From positions 1-39,188 of the forward strand of contig CAMORE010000002.1 of the NCBI GenBank assembly GCA_946623365.1: DNA of 39,188 bases. The letters run 5' to 3'. Below, piece by piece: positions 15,653 to 24,914 of the stretch. How positions within the stretch are numbered: the stretch's first letter is position 1; each line of letters opens with the position of its first letter. A program made the position numbers and the translations under genes. Source of the DNA: an uncultured Acinetobacter sp. (GTDB taxonomy: Bacteria; Cyanobacteriota; Vampirovibrionia; Gastranaerophilales; Gastranaerophilaceae). The notes under the pieces are model-generated. The model ran no database searches and was not told where the DNA came from. It was given only the letters and a program-made list of their open reading frames with translations.

Positions 15653-16321
15653 ATGTTTGAACTAAATAACGGTGTAGCAAAAATTGACGGAACTATGGGC
15701 AAATATAGAGAGGACACAGTTAAAAATTCGTCAGTAAGATATGGCAGGAATTCTGTTCAAAATTTTTATGAATATATGGAACAGCCAATTATAAAAGACA
15801 ATAATGCAACTCCTCCTATTTTGGATTTTGGTTTAAGTCCTGATGCTGCGGAAAAAAATATTCAGCAAATGGAAAAATATACAAAAGAAAATGATGAATA
15901 CTTAAAGGCTCTTCCTCCTTTAGAATATGAATACAGATACATGCCTAATATTAATAAAGCAGACGGTATTGATAAAAATGCATTGTTTGGAGCTGCATAT
16001 GAAGAAATGGGCGAGCGAAAAGAAATATCGGTAAAAGAATTGGATAAAGCAGTAGGTTTAGACGGCAATTCTTCTGCTGAACTGATGGATATTGATAAAA
16101 ACGGTAAAATAGATATCGGTGAATACAGCACCTCAATTTTAGCAGCTGACATGTTCAGTAATGATGCCGGTAAAATTGACGGAGTAATAACTAATAAAGG
16201 ACATAATGCAGTTCAAGAGTTGATGAAAAAATCAAACTCAGAAGCTGCCGCAATGCTCTATAAAGGTTTATATGACGGCTTTAAGCTTGAATCATCCAAG
16301 GAATTTAAGCCGGAAGGCTAA
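15653..16321 (+). CDS. Unknown protein with a single EF-hand-like calcium loop
   Basis: The track starts at a GTG (15638), but GGAGG lies six bases before the ATG at 15653, so I use that start: 222 residues. Residues about 146-157 read DIDKNGKIDIGE, a canonical 12-residue EF-hand/dockerin-like calcium loop (D-x-D-x-N-G-x-I-D-x-x-E). A less regular possible second loop follows in NDAGKIDGVITN. No signal peptide is visible. The rest is charged, with helical stretches around residues 60-130. A variant of the shared bipartite promoter element lies upstream. Calcium binding is likely from the motif; the role is unknown. Confidence 0.75.
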   Translation: MFELNNGVAKIDGTMGKYREDTVKNSSVRYGRNSVQNFYEYMEQPIIKDNNATPPILDFGLSPDAAEKNIQQMEKYTKENDEYLKALPPLEYEYRYMPNINKADGIDKNALFGAAYEEMGERKEISVKELDKAVGLDGNSSAELMDIDKNGKIDIGEYSTSILAADMFSNDAGKIDGVITNKGHNAVQELMKKSNSEAAAMLYKGLYDGFKLESSKEFKPEG

Positions 16322-16331
16322 AAACATGAGT

Positions 16332-17027
16332 TTAATATAATTCAATAATCTTATTAATACCCTCTTTTGCTGTATTAAACAGCTCTATCATCCTTTCAAA
16401 TTCATATGGTTCACCTTCTGAAGTAGTTTGAAAGTCTACTATTTTTCCGCTTTTTGTAAGAATGACATTAGAATCGACTTGAGCATGTGAGTCCTCTGAA
16501 TAATTTAAATCTAATTTTATTTCGCCATCCACTATACCTATTGATATAGCTGCTATAGGCTCGATTATCGGATTTTCTTTTATATCACCTGTTTCAATAA
16601 GTTTATTAACAGCATCTCTCAGAGCCAAAAAACCACCGCAAATACTTGCTGTTCTTGTTCCTCCGTCTGCTTGAATAACATCCGCATCAATTGTAATTGT
16701 CATGCCGGACATCTTTTCTAAATCAACGCACGCTCTCAAACTTCTTCCAATTAATCTTTGTATTTCATGGGTTCTGCCTGAAACTTTTTCACGCTCTCTT
16801 TTGCACCTTGTATTTGTAGAAGCCGGGAGTAAAGAATATTCTGCGGTTACCCAACCTCTATTATCATCTTCCTCCATCCATTTTGGTTTTTTTAAGTCTA
16901 CAGAAGCAGTAGTTATAACTTTTGTATCACCAAATTCAACAAGTACAGAGCCTAATGCATTTTTTGTAAAATTATGCGTAAATTTTATTTGTCTTAGTTC
17001 GTTATTTTGTCGTCCGTCTACTCTCAT
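16332..17027 (-). CDS. rph: Ribonuclease PH
   Basis: RNase PH is a phosphate-dependent 3'-5' exoribonuclease that trims tRNA 3' ends. The 231-residue product is the standard length and starts MRVDGR. The core has RGWVTAEYSLLP, the RNA-binding arginines in KREREKVSGRTHEIQRLIGRSLR, the active-site region GGTRTASICGGFLAL, and a late DSHAQVDSN. AAGGAG precedes the ATG. It is the third gene of the hrb-cysK-rph cluster (gaps of 25 and 29 bases). A tRNA lacking encoded CCA, as at the window start, fits a need for 3' trimming. Confidence 0.97.
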   Translation of the reverse strand: MRVDGRQNNELRQIKFTHNFTKNALGSVLVEFGDTKVITTASVDLKKPKWMEEDDNRGWVTAEYSLLPASTNTRCKREREKVSGRTHEIQRLIGRSLRACVDLEKMSGMTITIDADVIQADGGTRTASICGGFLALRDAVNKLIETGDIKENPIIEPIAAISIGIVDGEIKLDLNYSEDSHAQVDSNVILTKSGKIVDFQTTSEGEPYEFERMIELFNTAKEGINKIIELY

Positions 17028-17056
17028 ATAAATCTCCTTAATTTACTATTTGAATC

Positions 17057-17923
17057 CTACCAAACTGATAAATATCTTTCTCCGCTGTCAGGAACTATTG
17101 AAACTATCAGCTTTTTAGGATATTTTTCAGCAAGTTCTTTTGCCGCACAAAGATTTGCACCGGCGCTTATTCCACAAAAAATTCCATGTTTTTGAGCAAG
17201 TTCTTTGGCTGCTGCAATTGCGTCATCACCGCTTACTGCAATAATACCGTCCAAATTATTACCCTTGCATATGTCGGGTTTAAAGTTTGCTCCGATACCT
17301 TGAATTTTATGAGGTCCTGCATAACCCTGCGTAAATAGCGGGCTTTCTTTTGGTTCAACTCCGTATACAATTGCATCGGGCATGTATTTTTTTATCCCGC
17401 ATGCCGTTCCGCCGGTTCCAATTCCTGCTGTTACAAGAACCCCTCTGTCCCCGACTGCGTCTTTAATCTCTTCAGCAGTTTTTTGGTGAGCTTTAGGATT
17501 ATCCTGATTTGCAAATTGCATTGGAATATAGCTGTTATATAACTCTTTATGCAGTTCATTAGCTTTATCAACAGCTCCTTGCATGCCTGATTCTTTTGGA
17601 GTTAATACAAGTTCTGCTCCATATGCGGAAATAGATTTTCTTCGCTCGATTGACATGCTTTCCGGCATGCAAATAATAATTCTTAGTCCTAACACAGCAC
17701 AACACATTGCCAGTCCGATACCGGTATTCCCGCTTGTAGGTTCGATTATAACAGTATCTTTATTAATCTCACCACGTTCCATTGCACCTTTTAACATAGA
17801 ATAAGAAGCTCTGTCCTTTATTGAACCTGAGGGATTATAAAATTCTAATTTTAAACATATATTATCAGAATACTTGACTAACGGCGTATTTCCAATCAGT
17901 TCAAGCACATTATCATAAATCAT
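17057..17923 (-). CDS. cysK: Cysteine synthase (O-acetylserine sulfhydrylase)
   Basis: This PLP fold-type II enzyme makes cysteine from O-acetylserine and sulfide. Seen: the LIGNTPLV start, the PLP lysine in NPSGSIKDRAS, the substrate loop TSGNTGIG and the PLP-phosphate loop GIGTGGTACG, all in the expected order. At 288 residues it is slightly short, ending at GERYLSVW with no extra C-terminal domain, so it is CysK-like rather than cystathionine beta-synthase. AAAGGGG lies before the ATG. It lies between hrb and rph with short gaps. CysM specificity cannot be excluded by eye. Confidence 0.92.
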   Translation of the reverse strand: MIYDNVLELIGNTPLVKYSDNICLKLEFYNPSGSIKDRASYSMLKGAMERGEINKDTVIIEPTSGNTGIGLAMCCAVLGLRIIICMPESMSIERRKSISAYGAELVLTPKESGMQGAVDKANELHKELYNSYIPMQFANQDNPKAHQKTAEEIKDAVGDRGVLVTAGIGTGGTACGIKKYMPDAIVYGVEPKESPLFTQGYAGPHKIQGIGANFKPDICKGNNLDGIIAVSGDDAIAAAKELAQKHGIFCGISAGANLCAAKELAEKYPKKLIVSIVPDSGERYLSVW

Positions 17924-17948
17924 TTATGCCCCTTTCTACAAACTGATA

Positions 17949-18557
17949 TTACTGAATTTTTTCAAAATCTTCCGCGCCATGTTTACATAGAGGACAAATA
18001 TAATCGGCAGGAAGATTTTCTCCTTCGTATACATATCCGCATATTTTGCACCTCCAACCTGTTTTTTTATCTTCATTTTGAGGTTTCGGTTTAATATTTT
18101 TTTGATAAAAATCGTATGTAACAGTCGGAACATCAGATAATATTTCAGCGGCTACAAGCTGCGCAATAAACATTGTATGAGTTCCGAGATCAATTTCTTG
18201 TTTTACATATGCTGACATATAAGCATTTGTGTCTTTTGTAATGTACAAAAGTCCGTTTGGAGAACGTTTTGTATCATAGTAGTTATCAAATTTATTCGTA
18301 TTTGCTCCTGATTGAAACCCGAAATGTTTGAAAACATCAAACCTTGAGGTTTCAGAAAGAACGGATAAATTAAACTTTTTAGTATTTTGAATTAATTTAT
18401 TTGTATAATTCATCTTATTAACGGCAATTGCTATTTGACAAGGATTCGATGTAACCTGCATCGCTGTATTAATGATACATCCGTTGTCTTTTCCATTCTC
18501 ATTTGCCGTTAAAACATAAAGACCGTAACCGATTTTAAAAAGAGCATTTGTATCCAT
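17949..18557 (-). CDS. hrb: High-molecular-weight rubredoxin (flavin reductase-rubredoxin fusion)
   Basis: Residues 1-150 are a flavin reductase-like FMN-binding domain (INTAMQVTSNPCQIAIAVNKMN). Residues 163-202 are a rubredoxin with the four iron cysteines in CKICGYVYEG and CPLCKHGAEDF. In Moorella, Hrb takes electrons from NADH and passes them to the flavodiiron protein FprA, which detoxifies oxygen or NO. A fprA gene is not in the window. AGGGAG precedes the ATG. The gene leads the hrb-cysK-rph cluster. It points to an anaerobic lifestyle with oxygen defence. Confidence 0.9.
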   Translation of the reverse strand: MDTNALFKIGYGLYVLTANENGKDNGCIINTAMQVTSNPCQIAIAVNKMNYTNKLIQNTKKFNLSVLSETSRFDVFKHFGFQSGANTNKFDNYYDTKRSPNGLLYITKDTNAYMSAYVKQEIDLGTHTMFIAQLVAAEILSDVPTVTYDFYQKNIKPKPQNEDKKTGWRCKICGYVYEGENLPADYICPLCKHGAEDFEKIQ

Positions 18558-18688
18558 ATTAATATCTCCCTAGAATAACAACTACTGTATTATACTATAA
18601 AAAGCAATAAATTGAATTAAAAGTGCATAACCGATTATTTTATGTATTTACTTTTATATACCATTAACTAATATAATGTTCAGAATTC

Positions 18689-18717
18689 TTGCGAATAAGA
18701 AAAAATTAATGTATAAT
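18689..18717 (+). promoter_or_regulatory. Promoter of the GH57 gene, predicting a leaderless mRNA
   Basis: TTGCGA and TATAAT are separated by exactly 17 bases. The start codon at 18728 is only 10 bases after the -10 box, and no Shine-Dalgarno sequence fits in between (TATTGTCAAC). Transcription should start within a few bases of the ATG. Confidence 0.65.
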
Positions 18718-18727
18718 TATTGTCAAC

Positions 18728-20965
18728 ATGGATAAACACAAAAAACTGTCACTTGGTATCTATTGGCACATGCATCAGCCTGTTTATGAGCTGGAAGGTA
18801 CGTATTTAATGCCTTGGGTAAGGCTGCATGCCGTAAAAGATTATTTGGATATGATTTTGGTATTGGAAAAATTTCCAAAGCTGAAGTTAAATTTTAATAT
18901 TGTACCGGCTCTTCTTGATTCAATTATTGATTATGCTGAAAATAATGTTCAGGATATTCATTCAGAATTAACGGTAATGGATACGGATAATCTTTCCGAT
19001 GATGAAAAGTCTTTTATTATAAACAATTTTTTCAATACTAAATTTGAAACAATGGTTTATAAAAATGAAACTTATAGAAATTTATATCAAAAACGATTTG
19101 CAAAAGAGAACTTCAGCATATATGATTTTAATGCTCAAGAGTACGCAGATTTAATGGCAGTATTTAATCTCGTTTGGATAGACCCTACGCATTTTGAAAG
19201 ATATCCGAGGTTGAAAGAACTATGGGACAAGCAGTATTGTTATACCAAAGATGACCGAATAGAAATATTAGATATTCAAAAACAAATAATAAGAGAAATC
19301 ATTCCTGCTTTTAGGAAATATATAAAAGAAGGACGTATAGAATTAACAACAAGCCCTTATTATCACACTATATTACCTATATTAATAGATGCAAAATCGT
19401 CCGCCAAAACAGGTTTGACATTAATGGGCCTGCCTGAACGGTTGGGTATGGGGGATGATGCTAAAATACAAATTAAAACAGCTCTGGATAGAATTGAAGA
19501 AATTTTTGGAGTTCGCCCTAAAGGAATGTGGCCTCCGGAACTTTGTATAGGACCTAAAACATTAGAAGTATTTACACACGAGGGAATTGAATGGACAATA
19601 TCCGATGAAGGGATTCTGTCAAGCTCTATAAATTTTGATTTTGTTCGTGATTTTAAAGGTAATGTAAACGACCCGTATCATTTACTCAAAGTATATAATT
19701 ACCAAACTAAAAGTTCAAATATTGATGTAATATTTAGAGAGCGGTCTATTCCGCACTTGATTAACTTTGAATATGCAGGTATAAATGCTCAAATGGCTGC
19801 AGGTGATTTGTACGAGAAAATAAAAACAATTCAAAACAAACTGCTTGTATCTCCTGATGAAACACACCTCTTGACTATAGCTGCTGATTGTGAAAATTGT
19901 TGGGAAAATTACCAAAATGACGGATATGAATTTCTTAACAACGTCTATTCACTCATTGAGAATGATGAAACAATAGAAACTGTCCTCATAAGTGATTACA
20001 TAAAGCAGGATAAGCACAAAAAGAATTTAAAAAAAATATATTCAGGCTCTTGGATTGATAAAACTTTCCAATATTGGATAGGAGAGCCTGAGAAGAATAA
20101 AGCTTGGGCTGCGTTAAAAAACACTAAAGATGATTATAATTCTTTTAAAAAGGCGAATAAAAACCATCCGAACTTAAATGCAGCAAAGAAAGAAATATTA
20201 ATTGCAGAAGGAAGTGACTGGTTCTGGTGGTACGGAGAACCTAACAATTCCGGACAAGATTTTCTATTTGATTATATGTTCAGAGAAAGACTTAAAAATG
20301 TCTATATTCTTTTGGATATGACACCGCCCGAGTATCTTAATAATTCCATTATAACTAAGATAGAAGTGCCGTTTAAACTTCCCAAACGCCCTGTAACGCC
20401 TAAAATGGACGGTTCTATATCAAGTTCTGATGACTGGTATAATGCAGGTATTATAAGTATGCTTGACGGGCCTGTGTACAGGGAAAATAAAAATGTCGAT
20501 AAAATCGAATTCGGATGTGATAATACTAATATTTATTTCAGGCTGCATGTTAGTAAAAATGCAAGTGAAATCAGTTTTATAGACAGAATTAATCAATTTT
20601 ACATTTATACAAGAAATGCGACCCACGTAGGGAATAGAGCGCATATCCGTTTAATTTGCAGAACGGATAATCCTTATCCTATCTTAACGGAAAGATTTGA
20701 ACACGAGTTGACTTTGACTCTTATAAAAGACACACTGTATCCTCTACGATTGACATCTGTTATACACCCCGACATATGGACACTTGATAATCCGGATGGA
20801 ATAAAATTAGCATATGAAGATGTAATAGATGTAGCAATCCCTTTTGATAAACTCGGTATCGGAGATGGTGAAACCGTAGAATTCTTTATGGCAAACACTG
20901 ATTCTGCAGTAAAAAATACATACATACCGCAAGAAGTTTTGCTGTCTATGAAACGTGAAAGCTGA
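18728..20965 (+). CDS. Glycoside hydrolase family 57, alpha-amylase-like
   Basis: GH57 enzymes act on alpha-glucans such as glycogen and starch. The 745-residue product starts straight into the fold (LGIYWHMHQPVYE), with no signal peptide, so it should work on intracellular glycogen or maltodextrin. The nucleophile is in GMWPPELC (Glu about 271), followed by GIEWTISDEGIL. The likely acid/base Asp is in AADCENCWE, where close relatives have DGENPWE. The last ~180 residues (from KMDGSISSSDDW) look like a beta-sandwich carbohydrate-binding domain. There is no ribosome binding site; see the promoter entry. The stop abuts the stop of the convergent gene. Confidence 0.9.
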   Translation: MDKHKKLSLGIYWHMHQPVYELEGTYLMPWVRLHAVKDYLDMILVLEKFPKLKLNFNIVPALLDSIIDYAENNVQDIHSELTVMDTDNLSDDEKSFIINNFFNTKFETMVYKNETYRNLYQKRFAKENFSIYDFNAQEYADLMAVFNLVWIDPTHFERYPRLKELWDKQYCYTKDDRIEILDIQKQIIREIIPAFRKYIKEGRIELTTSPYYHTILPILIDAKSSAKTGLTLMGLPERLGMGDDAKIQIKTALDRIEEIFGVRPKGMWPPELCIGPKTLEVFTHEGIEWTISDEGILSSSINFDFVRDFKGNVNDPYHLLKVYNYQTKSSNIDVIFRERSIPHLINFEYAGINAQMAAGDLYEKIKTIQNKLLVSPDETHLLTIAADCENCWENYQNDGYEFLNNVYSLIENDETIETVLISDYIKQDKHKKNLKKIYSGSWIDKTFQYWIGEPEKNKAWAALKNTKDDYNSFKKANKNHPNLNAAKKEILIAEGSDWFWWYGEPNNSGQDFLFDYMFRERLKNVYILLDMTPPEYLNNSIITKIEVPFKLPKRPVTPKMDGSISSSDDWYNAGIISMLDGPVYRENKNVDKIEFGCDNTNIYFRLHVSKNASEISFIDRINQFYIYTRNATHVGNRAHIRLICRTDNPYPILTERFEHELTLTLIKDTLYPLRLTSVIHPDIWTLDNPDGIKLAYEDVIDVAIPFDKLGIGDGETVEFFMANTDSAVKNTYIPQEVLLSMKRES

Positions 20966-21736
20966 TTATAATCTTATTGTTCTAAATAGAGTTGAATATT
21001 TATGTCCGCCGTAGTATACGATTATTGATAAAAAGTAATTATCTAAATCGTTTACTTCCAGATAACTTTTTACAGGTTCTTTTCTCTTAGAACTTGCTTT
21101 TTTACCTACAACTTTTAAAATTCCCATATGTATTTTTTGAGATTTTGTAAGTTTAGGCTTCGGAATGTGCTCATCATAGAATTTTTCAGGAGTATAATCT
21201 CTGTCATAAACTGGAATTATATGCGCAACTTTACCGTTTTGTTTAAATAATATATACCATTTTCCTTTGTGTTCTCTCGGAGTAAGTAAATAATATCCGG
21301 GTTCGATTGCCTGATTTTTGAAGTAAATAGTTGCATTAAGCCTGAACAGAGGATAAATAGACCACGCAGCATCTTTTACATCATAAAATTCCTCGGGATC
21401 AATGCCATGTAAGTATGAATGTTCAGCAGGTTCTAAATTGTTGTATATTTCCGAATAATTTTTTGTAGCCTTTGGAGAATCCTGATAAGCAGGATAGCTT
21501 CCGTTTTCGGAAAAAGTTTTATAAGGGGAATCCTCATCATTGTTATTATTTGTTGCCGGATATGAGTTATTGTATCTTGTATTTTCTTCATCCTCATTAT
21601 CCAAAGTATTTGGATCTATATCGTCATAAAATCCGGGAGGCGTCCCTGCATAACCTCCCTGACGAACTGCTTCAGCACAAAAACTCTGTCCTGCGGTAAA
21701 ACATAATATTATAAGCAATAACAAACTCTTCTTCAT
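20966..21736 (-). CDS. Exported protein of unknown function
   Basis: The 256-residue product has a Sec signal peptide (MKKSLLLLIILCFTAG, likely cut near SFCA-EA). No clean lipobox is present. Residues 22-100 are low-complexity, rich in Asn, Asp, Tyr, Pro and Ser (for example ATNNNNDEDSPY), probably a disordered linker. Residues 110-256 form a likely folded domain with beta strands (YYLLTPREHKGKWYILFKQNGKVAHIIPVY) and a basic segment (KKASSKRKEP). I do not recognise the family. It ends exactly where the GH57 gene ends, tail to tail with no spacer. Confidence 0.8.
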   Translation of the reverse strand: MKKSLLLLIILCFTAGQSFCAEAVRQGGYAGTPPGFYDDIDPNTLDNEDEENTRYNNSYPATNNNNDEDSPYKTFSENGSYPAYQDSPKATKNYSEIYNNLEPAEHSYLHGIDPEEFYDVKDAAWSIYPLFRLNATIYFKNQAIEPGYYLLTPREHKGKWYILFKQNGKVAHIIPVYDRDYTPEKFYDEHIPKPKLTKSQKIHMGILKVVGKKASSKRKEPVKSYLEVNDLDNYFLSIIVYYGGHKYSTLFRTIRL

Positions 21737-21896
21737 ACTACTATTGTAATAAAATTTCGTTTAAAATCAATATTGTTAAAATAGTACCTCTGTATTTATA
21801 CCTTCTTTTTACATTTTACTATTATCTATTTACATTCCCCCCTGTTTGAGTTAAATATAAATATATAATAAAAAATACAGATAGGGAGATAATAAA

Positions 21897-23672
21897 TTGA
21901 AAACTAGTATGAAATCGGTTAATTGCGGAGAGTTAAATCTTGCAAACCTTAATGAAGAAGTTACATTGTGCGGCTGGGTTTCTACAGTACGTGACTTAGG
22001 AGGTATTTTATTTATAGAACTTCGTGACAGAAGCGGTTTTTTCCAACTTGTAGCTAACCCTCAAGTTAATCCGCAAGTGCACGATATATTTTCAAAAGTA
22101 AGAAGTGAATATGTAATTCAAGTTACCGGTAAAATATCAAAAAGACCGGAAGAAACATATAACGAAAAATATCCTACAGGACAGGTTGAAATGTATCCTG
22201 AAGGGGTAAATATATTGTCGGAATCTAAAGTACTTCCATTTGTATTAGGTGATGAAAATGTTTCTGAAGATGTAAGGCTTAAATATCGTTATTTGGATAT
22301 AAGAAACGAAAAAATGCTTAACAATCTAAAAGTCAGACATAATATTGTTCAAGCGGTAAGGAATTATTTAAATAATAAAGAATTTTTAGAAGTTGAAACT
22401 CCGATTTTGATTAAGACAACTCCTGAAGGAGCAAGAGATTATTTGGTTCCGTCTCGTGTTCAACCGGGGAAATTCTTTGCACTACCGCAATCACCGCAAA
22501 TATTTAAGCAACTACTAATGGTTGGCGGTATTGAAAGATATTATCAAATTGCAAAATGCTTTAGAGATGAAGACTTACGAGCTGACAGACAGCCTGAATT
22601 TACACAGATTGATATGGAACTTTCTTTTGTAAAACAACAAGATGTAATTGAAGTTGTAGAAGGTTTGTTGGTTGATGCATTTAAAGCTGCAGGGGTTGAT
22701 ATTAAGCCTCCGTTTATTCAAATGCCTTGGCAGGAAGCTATGGACAGATACGGTTCCGATAAACCTGATACAAGATTTGGCTTAGAATTATTTGATATCG
22801 GTGATATCATATTGGAATCTAATTTTGATATAGTTAAGAATACCCTTCTGAACGGCGGAATTGTTCGTGGTATAAAAATTGAAGGCGGGGCAAAATATTC
22901 AAGAAAAGATATTGATGATATTACTAAACTTGCTGTTTCATTTGGTGCCAAAGCTCTTGCTAATATAATTTATCAGGAAGACGGAACTGCAAAATCACCT
23001 GTTCTTAAATTTGTGACGGAAGAACAAGCTAAAGCAATTCAAGACAGAGCAGGTGCTAAAGCCGGCGATATAATTTTCTTTGTAGCAGATAAACCGAAAC
23101 TTGTTTATGACGTTATGGGCAGATTAAGACTTCATTTCGGTAAATCTTTAAATCTGATTGATGAAAGCAAACATAATTTACTTTGGGTTGTTGACTTCCC
23201 GATGTTTGAATATTCGGAAGAAGAAGGAAGATATATGGCAATGCATCACCCATTCACATCTCCAAACTTAGATGATTTGGATAAACTGGATAGCGGTGAT
23301 TTAGGTAATGTTAAGTCAATCGCTTATGATATCGTATATAACGGAACAGAATTAGGCGGGGGTTCAGTCAGAATCCACTCAAGTGAAGTTCAAAAGAAAA
23401 TATTTAAAGCATTAGGATTAACTGAAGAAGAAGCAACCGAAAAATTCGGATTTATGGTTAACGCTCTTCAATACGGCACTCCTCCGCATGCAGGCTTGGC
23501 AATAGGATTAGACAGATTAGTTGCACTATTGTGCAGAACAGAATCTATTCGAGATGTTATTGCATTCCCGAAAAATGCAAGCGCAAAATGCTTGATGTCG
23601 GATGCTCCGGGAGAAGCTTCTTTACAACAACTGAGAGAACTCCATATAAAGAGTACTGTTAACAAACAGTAA
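21897..23672 (+). CDS. aspS: Aspartyl-tRNA synthetase
   Basis: This class II synthetase charges tRNA-Asp (or also tRNA-Asn, if the organism uses transamidation; this cannot be decided here). The 591-residue bacterial type has an N-terminal OB-fold (VTLCGWVSTVRDLGGILFIELRDRSG), motif 2 (CFRDEDLRADRQPEFTQIDMEL), the bacterial GAD insertion in the middle, and motif 3 (HAGLAIGLDRLVALL). I accept the TTG start: AGGGAG lies eight bases before it, while the next in-frame ATG is 12 bases further and too far. A strong terminator follows. Confidence 0.97.
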   Translation: MKTSMKSVNCGELNLANLNEEVTLCGWVSTVRDLGGILFIELRDRSGFFQLVANPQVNPQVHDIFSKVRSEYVIQVTGKISKRPEETYNEKYPTGQVEMYPEGVNILSESKVLPFVLGDENVSEDVRLKYRYLDIRNEKMLNNLKVRHNIVQAVRNYLNNKEFLEVETPILIKTTPEGARDYLVPSRVQPGKFFALPQSPQIFKQLLMVGGIERYYQIAKCFRDEDLRADRQPEFTQIDMELSFVKQQDVIEVVEGLLVDAFKAAGVDIKPPFIQMPWQEAMDRYGSDKPDTRFGLELFDIGDIILESNFDIVKNTLLNGGIVRGIKIEGGAKYSRKDIDDITKLAVSFGAKALANIIYQEDGTAKSPVLKFVTEEQAKAIQDRAGAKAGDIIFFVADKPKLVYDVMGRLRLHFGKSLNLIDESKHNLLWVVDFPMFEYSEEEGRYMAMHHPFTSPNLDDLDKLDSGDLGNVKSIAYDIVYNGTELGGGSVRIHSSEVQKKIFKALGLTEEEATEKFGFMVNALQYGTPPHAGLAIGLDRLVALLCRTESIRDVIAFPKNASAKCLMSDAPGEASLQQLRELHIKSTVNKQ

Positions 23673-23683
23673 AATAAAAAAAG

Positions 23684-23703
23684 GCCTGCTACGGAGCAGG
23701 CTT
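23684..23703. terminator. Bidirectional terminator after aspS
   Basis: GCCTGCT and AGCAGGC pair around ACGG. Seven A residues lie on the left and TTTAATTTTATTTT on the right, so it can stop aspS on the plus strand and the convergent gene at 23731 on the minus strand. Confidence 0.85.
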
Positions 23704-23730
23704 TAATTTTATTTTACCATCTTACATCTT

Positions 23731-24726
23731 TTATGCATTACCGAAATCAAAGACATTCATAGAGTCATCAATTAGGGTTTGTACTGCTTGTATTTCTGTA
23801 TTAATAGCTTCAAGTTCGGTTGACAAATCTTGCATTTCAATGTCTATCCAACTTTCTTTTTCGCTTATAGCTTCTTTTTCAGCATTATACCATGCTGTGA
23901 TTTCTTCTCTTACGGAAGAATCCGATCTATCCAAAACAAGACCGCTTGTAACAAAATATGTTAATGACGTTTCAGGGTCATAACTGCCATCGCTGTTAAC
24001 TTCAGCTAATTGGAAAGAACCTGTGACAAGTGCATCATTTATATAGTTATCATTTTGTTCCATTTCTTTATTATATTCCGTTGTCCATCCGTTTGCTGCA
24101 CAAGCTTGGAATATCGGATAGAAAAAGCTTACTAAACTTTGAATTAATGCAGTTTTGTGTTCAGACGCATCAACTGTTGTTGTTTTTCCTGTATCTGTTT
24201 GAGATTTTGTTTTTAAAAGTTTTGCAGAATATTCGTAATCAAGATCGCCATTATTTATAACTTTTTGAATCTCTTCTAAAGAAACAGATTGTCCTGCAAC
24301 AGCTGCAATTAATTCAGGAATCTTATCTGTTGAAAAAGTTCCGCCTCTTCCGTTCACATCGATACAATCAGAGCCCAAAACTTTTTTCATTTCATTAACG
24401 TACTTGCTTCCCATAACAACAAGGCCGTTTGCATCCGTTAAAATCATGGATGCATCAGATTTTAAACTGTCGGGATTATTCCAAAGAGTATAATAAGTAC
24501 TGCTTCCTGAACCCATTAAATAGGTATAATCCATCTTATTATATTGACCATTAGCGTAGTATGATATATTTTTGCTGTGTAATTTGGCATAGTATTCCTT
24601 AGAAAGCTCAGACTGCTCACGAGTCAAAGCCATTTTTTTCATTGCGTCAATAGAAATATTGTATTCGCAATCGGCTTTTCTTTCTGTTAAAGACAATAGT
24701 CTTATTTGTGATACTGCCAGACCCAT
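23731..24726 (-). CDS. Unknown MGLAVSQ-type protein
   Basis: The 331-residue protein has no signal peptide. The N terminus (MGLAVSQIRLLSLTERKADCEYNI, first half) and the C terminus (Glu/Ile-rich, ELEAINTEIQAVQTLIDD) are both helical and would form a coiled coil, leaving a Ser/Asn/Asp-rich middle. This layout resembles filament-forming or secreted structural proteins such as flagellin or type III tip proteins, but no sequence signature proves it. I recall similar N termini in uncultured gut Melainabacteria; this is memory, not a search. It has its own upstream region and shares the aspS terminator. Confidence 0.75.
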   Translation of the reverse strand: MGLAVSQIRLLSLTERKADCEYNISIDAMKKMALTREQSELSKEYYAKLHSKNISYYANGQYNKMDYTYLMGSGSSTYYTLWNNPDSLKSDASMILTDANGLVVMGSKYVNEMKKVLGSDCIDVNGRGGTFSTDKIPELIAAVAGQSVSLEEIQKVINNGDLDYEYSAKLLKTKSQTDTGKTTTVDASEHKTALIQSLVSFFYPIFQACAANGWTTEYNKEMEQNDNYINDALVTGSFQLAEVNSDGSYDPETSLTYFVTSGLVLDRSDSSVREEITAWYNAEKEAISEKESWIDIEMQDLSTELEAINTEIQAVQTLIDDSMNVFDFGNA

Positions 24727-24847
24727 TTTTCTTTCCTTTATTTGTCCCTTTTATATTATTGTTAACGGCATTTTTTTTGAAAACTTTAATTTTTAAAGCT
24801 AATTTTAGAAAAATTGTTACAAATCTTAACAGATATTTTAAAATAAA

Positions 24848-24882
24848 GCAATTTTTCAGCTTGACTTGTTTTATATATTATA
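24848..24882 (+). promoter_or_regulatory. Bipartite element (variant) upstream of the AAA+ pair
   Basis: GCAATT is exact at 24848-24853. The second half GTTTTATATATTATA follows after 14 bases, one fewer than in the other copies, and shares TTTATATAT with them. It ends 32 bases before the ATG at 24915. Confidence 0.5.
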
Positions 24883-24914
24883 GAAGATTAAATGTGTGTA
24901 AAGGAATATTGTGT

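Noticed and set aside
24708-24914. The 69 extra N-terminal residues of the AAA+ ORF in the track.
   Set aside because: They translate the promoter region and overlap the divergent gene's start; a ribosome binding site precedes 24915.
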